Part shown: piece by piece, positions 48,921-60,337 of the stretch | Layout: each line of letters opens with the position of its first letter | Position numbering within the stretch: the first letter of the stretch is position 1 | From: Sipunculus nudus | Lineage: Eukaryota > Annelida > Sipuncula > Golfingiida > Sipunculidae | Length of the DNA stretch: 64,000 bases | Reading direction: 5' to 3' | NCBI GenBank assembly: GCA_026874595.1 | Contig: CM049306.1 | Location: 18,777,019 to 18,841,018 of the forward strand | The notes under the pieces: model-generated | The model's input: only the letters and a program-made list of their open reading frames with translations | Told to the model about the DNA's origin: nothing | The model's database searches: none | Made by a program: the position numbers and the translations under genes

Positions 48921-50088
48921 ACTAGCCAGAAAAAGAGATGCAAGTTAAAACAGGATATGACATTAACATGATGAATTTCTGTGGATGAGATCCAACTTTC
49001 TTTACAGATTAAGTGCAACCCTGTGTCCCTGGCTGTGTTGTCAAACAAAGTAGACAGGCAATTCATGAACCCTGTATTGGTTCAATGTGTTAAAAGAGCA
49101 GTTATACATGGACATTTTATTCTGTTACTCTTGTATATACAATAACTTCAGAGCTCTCAATGAGGGGAATGCCTTAGTAATCCACATAAGCCTATACCTC
49201 TTCCTACTAGCTGAATTTACACTAGTCCTTATTGTGGAGAGAATCACTGGAACTTGCTTATTCTGTTTACAATAGTCCAGTTTATTTCAGTTTTTAACAT
49301 TTATTAATCAAATAAAATAAATACAGAAACATGTTATTTGGTTTATAAAATACATGTTATGTTATAAAAAATCCAATATGTAAAACTGAAATAAATGAAA
49401 GGTAGGTCACATCCCTTTCCATTTTATTGTTATCTTTATGATAATATACCAGAATAGAAATATATTTTCAAGAAGAAATATAATTCAATCTTCCATATAT
49501 ATGCTGATAAAAAAAATCAGTGAGGATGAACAATGATGAGAAGAAAGCTTGCAGCACCACGCTTGTAGAAAATCTATCATGTTACTAAAATAAAGACATA
49601 CTTCAGAATGTAACATTAAGAGAATCAATGTCTGTGTATGAGATCCTGGTTTCACTGCTAATTGTTCAAAGCCTTGCTGTCGTAGGCATGTTTATTAACA
49701 AACTGAGAAAGCCATTGCTAAAGCAAGTATTGATTTAATGTGTTTAAACAGCAGTTATGCACAGAAAGGATATCCTATTATTATTGTTGATACTATACCT
49801 GTGTGGCTCTCAGTGATGTAATTACTTTATAAACCACTCATATATCCATTACCCTCTTTTCTCCCTGAACTTAGACTGGACCTATTTAAGGACAGATCTA
49901 TATTGTCCCATATAAACACATTCTCTCGGAAGTGTTACTGGTTGATGACCTGTTTTTCATTTCAAGTATTTCTCCTACAAATCACAATGATATAACACAT
50001 ACTCATTTAATCACACATGATTAGATATAACATTTTCTATATGTAAATCATAACAGTAAACCAATTTAATTTTCAGATCTAGAAATAA
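48921..50088. other. No gene recognised
   Basis: AT-rich sequence with short chance ORFs. Phrases about GGTTCAATGTGTTAAAAGAGCAGTTATAC near 49078 and a similar one near 49735 hint at an old duplication. Confidence 0.3.
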
Positions 50089-52316
50089 AACAAGGCCTAC
50101 AGGCCAAATGCGAACCTGTTCATTCGGATATACACCAGGTATGATGCTACAATGCTGGACCATTACTTTTCATGTATGTGAACAATGCAAGTACTAAACA
50201 TTTTGAACAAGAAACATTACACAAACATCACTGCTGAAATTCTAGCATGGGTGCACACAACACAAAAATGATTGTAGCTGGCACCACCAGTCTTGTATAC
50301 AACGAAGCAATCAGAGATATATACATATGCCCAATTTCAGACTGATATATCAAACCCCTCCTGAGAAATAAGCAGGGACACACACTGTGCAAAAATTATT
50401 GTAGGTGGCACCACGAGTCTTATTTACATCAAAGCTATTGAAAATGTATAAATATGCCCAATTTCAGGCTGATATATCAAATTCCCGTTGGCTGCACTGA
50501 GTGAACTCTTGACCTGTTGCATAATCTGACACAGTTGGCAGTCTGCCAAAGCTATAAATAGATCCAGGCTGAACTTTGGTGCCAATTCTGATGCAGTGGC
50601 AGTCTGTCACCACTATAAATAGAACGCAGCTACTGCACTGAGTGAACTGCTTACCTATACCTGGTTGCACTGAATGAACTCTTGACCTGTTGCCTAATCT
50701 GATACAGCTGGCAGTCTGCCAAGGCTATAAATAGATTCAGACTGACCTTTGGCCTGTTGACAAATCTGAAATAGTAGCCACACCATTGCATAAGCTCACA
50801 GATATGCTCCACATGCATCCCTGAGGGGCATGACATACATGAGGTGATCACATGCTACCTTTGAGGTGATCACATGCCTTGTGCTTGGCTGCACTGATTG
50901 AACTCTTTACCTATATCTGGCTGCACTGAATGAACTCTGGATCTGTTGCCAAATCTGAAACAGTTGGCAGTTTCTCAACCTATTTAAATAAACGGACACA
51001 ATCTTGGCCTGTTGGTAAATTTGAAAGACTTTGGCTAAAATGCTTTTTTTTCAAGCTGACATATTCATAAACTTTTTATCAAAATATCTAGAATAATAAA
51101 AGATGCAGTCCTTTCATTGTTAAAGGTCCAATAATTCTGCCAAAAATCATTCAAGTAAACTTGAAAGAAGGCCACCTGAGAATAATTTTTGTACAATGTT
51201 ACAGAAGTTAAAATTGAAACAATAATTTTGTAGAAGAACAATATTGCAGTCCTCAGTTTGAAATAGACATAATAATGGCCATAAGACCAACTTAAGCTTT
51301 TCACGACTCAACCAAAATTCAACAAACTCAATCTATTCTGATATGATTGAAAGAACCATGTCCTGGTATAATTCTTTTGAAAAATTGAACGATTCAACTT
51401 TACAGTTTCATCATAAACATTTTAAGCTGAAAGAGGCCAAAATTATGAGGTTTTTGCCCCTAAAAAACAGGTCAATGTAGGTGGTACCACAAAAACTGCA
51501 ACTTCAATTATGAGTCATGTGACCAAGTATGCTTACTTGGCCAAATAACTAAGTTCAAATTCATGTAACTCCGCTAAAATTCATCAAATGCAAACCATCT
51601 GATCAAACTAGAGAGGGCTTGCCTCTGGGATCATTTCTGTAAAATATTGAACAATTTGGCTGGACCATTTACAAGAAGAATTCTTTTAGAGGTTTTTCAG
51701 CTTTTTCCCTATAAAATCTAAGAAAATGCAGATAGCAATAAAATAAGCTGAATCCCACAACATTTGATATGTGACAGATTATTACATAAAATCTGGGGAT
51801 GGTAGCTCCAACTATAAATGAGAAATTATGGGTTAATGTACAGATGACTAATGAACCCAGTACAAAAAAAGTCAATGCAGGTGGCGCCACCAATACCTCA
51901 ATTTCAAATATGACTCATGTGACCAACACTGGCATAAAATTTGGTGATGATAGCTCCGGCCGTGTCTGAAATTGTCATTTAAGTATGCTTTTTTGGACAG
52001 ATGACTAAGTTCAACTTCCTGTAACTCGGCCAAAATTCACTGAAGTTGAACCATTGGAACAAACTTGAGAGAAATAGTGTAAAAGATTATTTCTGTGAAA
52101 TACTGAACAATTTGGCTTGACCATTTCATCAGAGAAGATTTTTAAAGGATTTTTAGCTTTTTCTCTATAAATCTAAGAAAATGCAGAGTTTTTCAGATGG
52201 CTACTTTTTTGCATTAAAATTCATGTTGCTAGCTCCAGCTGTTTTTGAGATAGTGTGGGTTAACGTACAGACGACGGACCCTGCCACACCATCGCATTAG
52301 CTCACTGGTTCTCTAA
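50089..52316 (+). mobile_element. Family 2 hairpin element, copy a
   Basis: The 5' tip AACAAGGCCTACAGGCC contains the hairpin GGCCT-AC-AGGCC, followed by GCGAACCTGT (50110-50119). The 3' end reads GACGACGGACCCTGCCACACCATCGCATTAGCTCACTGGTTCTCTAAA, a degraded form of the family 3' tip ACAGGTTCGCTAA. The interior has diverged tandem units, including GGTGGCGCCACC at 51880-51891 and several CACTGA(G/A)TGAACTC phrases near 50.5-50.9 kb. Non-coding. Confidence 0.6.
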
Positions 52317-52826
52317 AAAATACTATTGATGCATATTGAATGCAAAATTATAATACAGATACATCTTATTGATGGCAAAATCTTGAATTAAGTTGAGTAT
52401 GGATACCAATTATTTATAATCCATGTACAGCCATCTTTATATACCCACAGAGAGCTGTATACCTGTGATTGTAAACATTGCCTGGCATGAGGAATTTCTA
52501 AAATCATAAATCTACATTTTTTAAAAGCTTTTAAAAAACATACTTGTCAATATTAACCATAGATAACCTGAAATCTAAATGTCTAGAGGCATGATGTAAT
52601 GGATGCTGATAAACTGGTGCCAGGCTAGATGTACCTGCTTCACACAGCTAACATATATGGTAAAATGACTCAATTCAATCTTTATAATTCAGCTAAAATT
52701 CTTTCTTTGGAACCATAAAAGACATTGATTATAAGAATTATTTAGGGGATTATTCTTGTAAAATGTTAAACAAATTGGCTTTGGTGCGTCAGTCAAAAAC
52801 ATTTTGCAGGTTTATAACTCATATGG

Positions 52827-55065
52827 AACAAGGGACCTATGGGTCACGACGCTCAGCTGTTATATATGATAAAAAAATGTTATTTAGAAATGAGGCACAT
52901 GCTGGTTTTGTGTGGTAATAAATATAAGCTGTATTATGAGTTGTTGTTGTTTAGCTTATGTATGATTTTGATAGTACCTTTGGAGACAGGGAAGAGGATT
53001 GATTTCATTTATTTTATTAACAAATGGACACACAGATTTTGACTTGGCCATATAACTTATAAGCAAAACATATAATATAAGAGTTTAACTATTTATTAAA
53101 AAAAATACAAATATTGTCCCAAATATAATTTTTATTAAAAATAATAAGAGAATCATATGATTTTTTAAAATGAAATATAACTGATACGATTATTAAAATA
53201 ATATTAAAGAATATATTCATGAATGCATTCATGAATACATTTAAAAAGTATTTGCATGAGTATTCATATATTTTCATTTTTACCTAAATTCCCATTCTTT
53301 ATGCAAGAAATTTTATAATGGAGTACAAAATCATATTCGTATTTAAATACAATTACAAAGTATTTGCACAATGTCTGGAATTTATTCAGTTTTCACCAAA
53401 CAATGATGTTGAGAATTCAGAATATACAAAATTCACACATTTAAATAATGATCATAAGTACCTGGTTTTATGGCTTTTATTTATATTAAAAAAAATTCAT
53501 TTTGGACTAATTTCACATCAATGTACACACTAGACACAGCAGGAATCTAGATTAATATTATCAACTGCATCTTTGTCTAATTTCCTTCATATGATTCCTA
53601 ATGATTAGTAATGAATAATATGATTCACTTCTTTATCATTAAAATTGAACTGAAAAATGCCATAGGTGACTGCATGGTGTTATTTGGTTTATGTGACATT
53701 CTACCCATCGATACAAGATTCTTATATCATCAGTAACTGCAAGTTAATTTCCTGTTATTATAAACTAACAAATTCCTTTTCTATTTTTCTTTAATTTGTT
53801 ATTAAAAACCAATAAAAATTTATTAATTTATTGTCTTTTGTTATGTTCTTGGTTAAAACTACTAGATGAGTTGGGTTGGACACCTGGATCAACTGTGGCT
53901 TGCCATAAGCTGCCTGGATTCCATGTATGCCTCGCCTCAAGCGTGCATAATTTGATGAAAGGTCAACAAGGTCAACATACAGGTGACTCAAGAGGGGCTG
54001 GAGAGAGCCAAAGTCTGACAGGGTCTCATAAAAACATTAATAAAAGCTACAATTTTTGGCCAATTTCTTTCAGCTTTCTAAACTAAAAAGCTGATATGTG
54101 TGCATGATATGAAAATTATATCAACAGTGCTCATGGGAAACAAACGTGCCATGGTCACAGTTGGGCAAAATTTAAGGTACTAATTTTATATTTATACTAA
54201 ATAAAATTTGAAAAATTCAGAACTAATTTTGGGTATTCAATTGAATCTTGATTAAATAATGTTACATCCCTGACAAAAAAATCTCTAGCTTCAGCAATGC
54301 TCTTGTTAAGGGAGTAAATATATTTCTTGATTTTTTACAAAGTGCATTATGTTTGGGCCCATAACTTAAAACAATTACACAATACTGACATCATTCTGGC
54401 ATGTGCATAGAGAATGAAAAATATGTATATTATTTATGATTAAAGTCAGATCAGTGGTTTTGATATTAGGCAGTCTTGAAGTGTAACAATGGGTTTTTAA
54501 TGGAAAAATGAATTTTTTCATTAATATCTCGAATGTCCTAGTGACCAAATTCTTGGCATGGTAGGGCATTTTGGAGACATCTAACTGTATGCCGAATTTA
54601 TGGAACTTAGAGCTGAAGCTGGGGAGCTGAGCTCTTGCAAACTGCATAACACTAGCTTGATGTAAACAATATGTTACATGGTGCTTGAAAACTTGATTAA
54701 AATCTACAGTTTTTGATCAACTGGTTTCAAATTTTTGGTATTAACAGTTGAAATGCTAACAAAAACATGTTGTGAAAATTAAATCCACAGTACTTACAGG
54801 AAAAAAACGTGCCATGGTCAAAGTTGGACAAAATTTAAGGTACCAATTTTTTATTTTTATTAATATTTTAAAAAATTTAAAAGATTTTCATCTAATTTTG
54901 GGTATACAATTTAATTTTGATTAATTAAAGTTATATTACTGGAAAAAAGGTCCATAGCATTAACATTTTTTGTGTTAAGTGATCAAATATCTTTTCTGAT
55001 TTTTTACAAAATGCATTATGTTTGGGCCCATAACTTTTTTAAATTAAATAATACAGACATAATTT
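52827..55065 (+). mobile_element. Family 1 element, long variant, 3'-truncated
   Basis: Starts AACAAGGGACCTATGGGTCA then GCTCAGCTGT. Its first 1.2 kb differs from copies b to d but matches the copy at 60338. It then carries two diverged 600-bp family 1 body units (about 54080-54610 and 54770-55065). There is no (GGAC)n tract or 3' tip, so the copy is truncated. The right border is approximate. Confidence 0.55.
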
Positions 55066-56938
55066 TCAATATAGATGTGAATTACATGATCATGTCACAT
55101 TTCCAGATGTAACAATGTAAGAAATGAGGAAGTGCCTGTTTCAATTTTTTGTAGTAGTACAACTACAATGCTTAAGCTATCCTAAATAAGCTGAGAAACA
55201 GCATATATAAGTCTATAGCTATACATACATGTTCTAAAGACAATTTTTTTTTGTGAATTGACAATCCTAAACATTATCTAGAAGATAAAATGCTGATGTA
55301 TAAGGAATCAGGAACAACATTGCAACTATGATGACATAATTTGACATCTTAATATAAGCATTAAAACTTCAGATGTAAGTATGACACATCTAAATAGAAT
55401 TAATAAATAAACATCTTAATAGATATGATTATAGCATCATGTTCATAATGAATGCACAGCTAGAATATACAAGTACTATGCATACCGTGTAAGCAATGGA
55501 ATAAGTCAAAGTATGTGAACCATTTGAACATAGAGTAAGTGATGTTACATAAAGATGTTCTGTTGAACAGCAATATGCATTTAAAAAAAATGACAAGCGA
55601 TTTGCTAACAATGCCTGACATTAGTCTATACCTGTAGCTAATCAAAATATTTCCATTGAGAAATGGATAATGGATTCCTTATATGACAAGTGATTTGGTA
55701 ACAATGTGTTGATCAGTACCAATGATGCAAAATACATCTTGGCTCTCATACTTGCCATTGGGACAAGTTGAATAGTGAATAATGGAAGGTTGATTTGCTA
55801 ATCCTTTAGCATAACACAACTGGTGTACCGTACCAGCGGATAAGTACATGACAGAATGAGGTCATTCCTAACGACAGAGGAATGTGTACATAGGTTCCCA
55901 TTTATTACCCATTTTTGTGCATGAACAAGGCGAAATATGTGTGAAAATGTGATGATAATGAAATAATTCTCTGACAGGTGCAGGTATCGATCAAACCACA
56001 TATGGATTTTGATGGTAATTTTATTGCATGCTATTTATGTGAAAGATCAAACATACATCTGTAGAGTGATGATTAAAATTAAAAGAATAATGTTAATGTT
56101 TGAAATCCTTGTCACTCCATATTTTGGTTTATGGGTTAACAGTATCATGAATGCAGCAACCAGAATGCATTTGCTCATGAAACATGTTTGTCATAGTATG
56201 TGTGAATGTGAAATTCCTATGAGAAGAATTCCTGTGTTAACCTTCATATCTTGCCTGGCATGTCCAGCTATTAATGAGGTTAACCAAATCAAACCCTTGT
56301 TTGAGGCAATAATGTGACCACAGGTCAGTGCATTATTGACTTTTGGAGTCATCACACTCCCCAGTTTGTCCAATTCCCTAGATATTGGAGGGCTTCCCAT
56401 GAACCCGTGTTTTAGGACCAAACTGTAACAATTGAAAATAAGCATCGCATTGTGCTTTGGTGACACAATGTGCTACCATTCCATTAAATTTATAGCCAAG
56501 AGAGCATTATGATAACCATTGATTTGGTATGGAACAACACATGAGAAAATCTCAATATAAATGAATGCTAACATGCTGATGGCTTTGCATATTGCTCTTC
56601 TCTAGGAATTATTGTATTAAAATCAATACAGCCATTTGTGACATTGCATATTAACAACTGAGATAGACATAACTGCATCAAATCTAACATTGACAGTTCT
56701 ACATCTTTTGCTGTGGTCTTGTAAACGTATTCCTAACCATATCAATAAGATAGACACACTATAAATTATATCATTTTACAATTATGACACATCAATAAGA
56801 GAAAGTTACAGATTACTACATTCATATGAATATTTTTTTGTGTGTTTAGTTTTACAACATATTCATGCAAAATATTCTGAAATGCCCCAAATTTTACATT
56901 GGGTATTTAAAATTCAGAGTCTCTGGTTTTGTTTTTCA
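55066..56938. other. No gene recognised
   Basis: AT-rich sequence. ORFs of up to about 100 residues on both strands have composition expected by chance. Confidence 0.35.
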
Positions 56939-57462
56939 TTACCTCAGGAAATCTTGTCTTCTTTGGGTCTTCTGCTGTCTTCTCTGCTGACTTGGCGTCT
57001 TTTTTTTGCTGGAGTCATGGTATGGGAGATGATGCAGAAGATAGCGATAGAACGTCGAGTCTGCTTCTAGTAGTTGCAGGAACATAGCGAGGAACTTGTT
57101 GTGAGATAACACACAGTGCACGTGGTATGGCCAGTAGTATTGTTGACATAGGCCCAAAGCTGGCTAGTCCCGATATTGATTTTTTTGTTGTGGCTGGTCA
57201 GGAACAATGATGATCTCAGGCTTATTTCACAGCACTTTTTGAAGTGAAAAAAGTCATTTTTGCAACTTGAAGTCATGGTTAAAGCATTGCGCTGGTTTAC
57301 AGTGTCCTTTTGGTTTAAAGATACAGAGAGAGTCTTTGATCTTCTCAAGCAGAGCACTGAGAACTGCAGCCAAGTTAAAGTTTGAAGAGAGAGTTCTTAG
57401 CAAAGTTTGATACCTTCAGCAGCAGAGATGACTTTCTTGATGTTAGGCTGTGATCCGGTACC

Positions 57463-57723
57463 TGGGTGAGGTTCTAGTGCATGGGTTGTTACACCAGTCA
57501 ATGGCACCTGTGGCTGCGAGAGGGGGATCTTCTGTCTTCACATCAGCTGGCAGTATTGTCGGTTTTTCTGGTGCTGATGTGCTGGAAGTGAATCCCGGTT
57601 CATCAACCAAAATGATACGGGACCCGGTCTCCACCATAATGATACAGGACCGGTTCTCCACCATAATGATACAGAGGTGGGGTTGGGGATTGTCCCCACC
57701 TGTATCACATACGGTTGCTGGAA
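57463..57723 (-). other. Possible unassigned coding exon
   Basis: A GC-richer stretch open on the minus strand, bounded by an acceptor-like ATTGTCAG| and a donor-like CCCAG|GTACCGG. Read in that frame it contains three in-frame copies of a 27-nt/9-residue unit (CIIMVENRS, CIIMVETGS, RIILVDEPG), then a Pro/Thr/Ser-rich stretch. I do not recognise the protein. The donor leaves two bases, the phase needed to join the HDAC6 exon at 21781, but that would need a 36-kb intron and phase agreement alone is weak evidence. The plus strand is also open here. Confidence 0.25.
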
Positions 57724-58439
57724 GTGGTGGCTGACAATGTTCCAAGACCAGTTTGATGATAGAAGCCTTTATTCAATAGCAAGCGGTCTGGGACCGTCTC
57801 TCTCTCTGAGAGAGCCGCCCAGCCTCCCTGACTCACTCTCCAAATCGCGCACCATGCAAGACCTTTTGATACAGAGTTTGGATTGACATTATCAATGTAT
57901 ATTCATTTACCCTCAGTTACATCACTGATAAAAGCTGCTATTGGATCATATGGTAAAGGTGACCTGACATTTGACATAATTATGCATGTCATCATTTTAC
58001 GTAAGATTATATTGATTTTATACAGATCCAGTTATAGACTGACCTGCAGGTCCTATTTGGAGGACAGTGCTTATATACACATGTGGAGTCTCATTAAATA
58101 ACATGTTTTAATTGTGTTCTACCATTCCCTCATAAAGACTAAACACATAAGTCATTCTGTGACACTATTTCTGTTTGTACAGACTTAAAATAGACCTTAT
58201 AATGGTTTGGTGTACTGTTCTCTGATTAAACTGGGAGAGAAGCCTATATGTGTGTGACCGGATGACTGGTTGTCGGGTGTCATCAATTATGAGAAGTCAT
58301 TAATTGTTCAGTCTGACATGCCTGAAACTGAGCTTAAATTTGTGAAATATGAAATGTGAAATATTCCTTGAAATATGTGTTAAGTCACAAATATGCACTT
58401 TCCTACTCCATAACAATATCAACATCTAAGGATAATTAA

Positions 58440-59131
58440 TGTGTGAGATTTAAGAATTTGGCCCAGTGGTTTTTGAGAATAAGATCTTTGTAGCCACTGA
58501 GCTAAAACGAGCTGAACTGAGACCATTTGAACAAACTTCAGAAAGCACTACCATAGGATCATTTCAGTGAGATATTAGACAATTTGGCCATTTGGTTTCA
58601 GAGAAGAAGTTTTTTGTAGCCGTCAGTATGATACAGGCACTGATGACCCCCGTACAAAAAAGGCCGATGCAGGTGGCGCCACCAATACCTCAATTTCAGA
58701 TATGACTCATGTGACCAACATTGGCATAAAATTTGGTGATAATAGCTCAAGCTGTTTCTGAGATTGTAATTTTAGTATGCTTTTTTGGACAGATGACTAA
58801 GTTCAACTTCCTGTAACTCGGCCAAAATCACCGAACTTACACCATTTGAACAAACTTGAGAAAGATTGTTCAAGGAATCAATTCTGTGAAATTGGACAAT
58901 TTGGCTGAACAGTTTCGGAGAAGAAGATTTTTAAAGCTTTTTTAGCTTTTTCCCTATAAAATCTAAGAAAATTCAGTTAACCAAAAAGTAAGCAAAATCC
59001 TATAGAGTTTTTTAGATGACTAACTTTTTCCTTAAAATTTTGTGATGCTCACTCTTGCAGTTTTCGAGATAATATGGGTTAACGTACAGACAATGCCACA
59101 CCATTGCATAAGCTCAAAGGTTTGCTAAAAA
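58440..59131 (+). mobile_element. Family 2 element, 3' fragment
   Basis: Matches the 3' part of the element at 50089-52316: repeated AACTCGGCCAAAAT, GGTGGCGCCACCAATACCTC (palindrome at 58672-58683), TTTTAGCTTTTTCCCTATAA, then the tip CCACACCATTGCATAAGCTC and GGTTTGCTAAAA. The 5' end is missing. Confidence 0.55.
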
Positions 59132-59640
59132 ATATTAACTTGAAATAAAGAATTTTTCACAAATTGAATTCGTAAATTTTTTGTCTGCATACCAACATAT
59201 ATACAGGATGTTAATGCAAAAAAAATAAAAGGTATGGTTCTCAGGCACCGCAGGCATCAATTTTAACCCCCTGCATCAAAACATTTTATTTGGATTTTTA
59301 TCTTCAAAGAAGATATATAATACAATTTATGTATTGCTTTTACCTGTTTAACAAAACAAATTTCATGCTTTTTCCCTGATCATATGACATTTTTACTGAA
59401 ACATACAAAAAAAGGTAAAAAATAAAATACTGCCCGCCTGCATTGATTTCTGGAAAAAAGTGCCTGAGAACCATTACTTTTATTTTTTTTGGCCTAATTT
59501 AAAACTTTTTTATTTACATTTCTTCTTGTGTTTAAGGAAATTTTAGGGGAAATTTTAGCCGTTTTAAAAATTATAAATCTGATGTTAATATTGCTGATAT
59601 TGTTTTGATAAAGATCAGCAAAAGCAAGCATATTAAATAC

Positions 59641-59868
59641 CTTTTTACCCAGGCATCTTCCAACTGGGATACACTTATCAAAACACAGCCTAAACATTTT
59701 TACAAGTAGTTGCTCATCAGCACAAGATGGAACATTTTTGTCCAAGGACTGGCTGATTTTCTCACTGAAATGTGCATGCTGTAATATGATCTTGCATTTC
59801 TCATAAAAACTGTCAATACGTGACTTGACATTGGAAAGTTTGTTTTGACACAAGGCCAAAGTATTCAT
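59641..59868 (-). other. Possible unassigned exon, 76 codons
   Basis: A minus-strand ORF starting ATG (MNTLALCQNKLSNVKSRIDS...) and reaching GRCLGKK before a donor-like AAG|GTATTT. The composition, with Cys, Lys and Gln and few stops, is protein-like but no family is recognised. Beyond the donor the ORF continues into AT-rich codons. The upstream acceptor context is poor, so it would have to be a first exon or a pseudogene remnant. Confidence 0.2.
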
Positions 59869-60337
59869 GTTGATTCCAGAAACAAAGCAACTTCAAAAGC
59901 CAGTTGATATACCACCTGTAGTTTGAGCATCTGAGAGCTCCAGCCTGATAATAGTGTACTCTGTCAAGAGTCAAAGCAGTGTCATTCCATTGAAAGCTTA
60001 TTGATTAGATCCAATGCTTCAACAAACATAACGTGACCTACAGAGGAAATCAAGTACACTGATCTGAAAGCAACTCAAGGCTTGAAGGTCATGGATTCAC
60101 ACTGACTTATCACTTTCCTATGTAACATATTTAAGAAGCTTAAAATCTTGGTCTTTTTCACTGATATAACTTGATTCCATTGTTGTTTTACTATGTCTTT
60201 ACTAAGAAGAAGAAACTGATGATTTCATATCCTGTTCTTTCAAATAAATTTGTGGTCTGAGTAACATTTCAAAATATCACGCTTCCTTGGTTAATACAAG
60301 CAACCGATCATCTTGTTTTGAATTGGTCCTTTATTTA
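59869..60337. other. No gene recognised
   Basis: AT-rich sequence directly upstream of the ORF above on the minus strand, with no clear promoter or exon. Confidence 0.3.

Noticed and set aside
56009-56317. 102-residue plus-strand ORF
   Set aside because: Met/Ile-rich composition without domain, splice signals or conserved pattern; consistent with chance.
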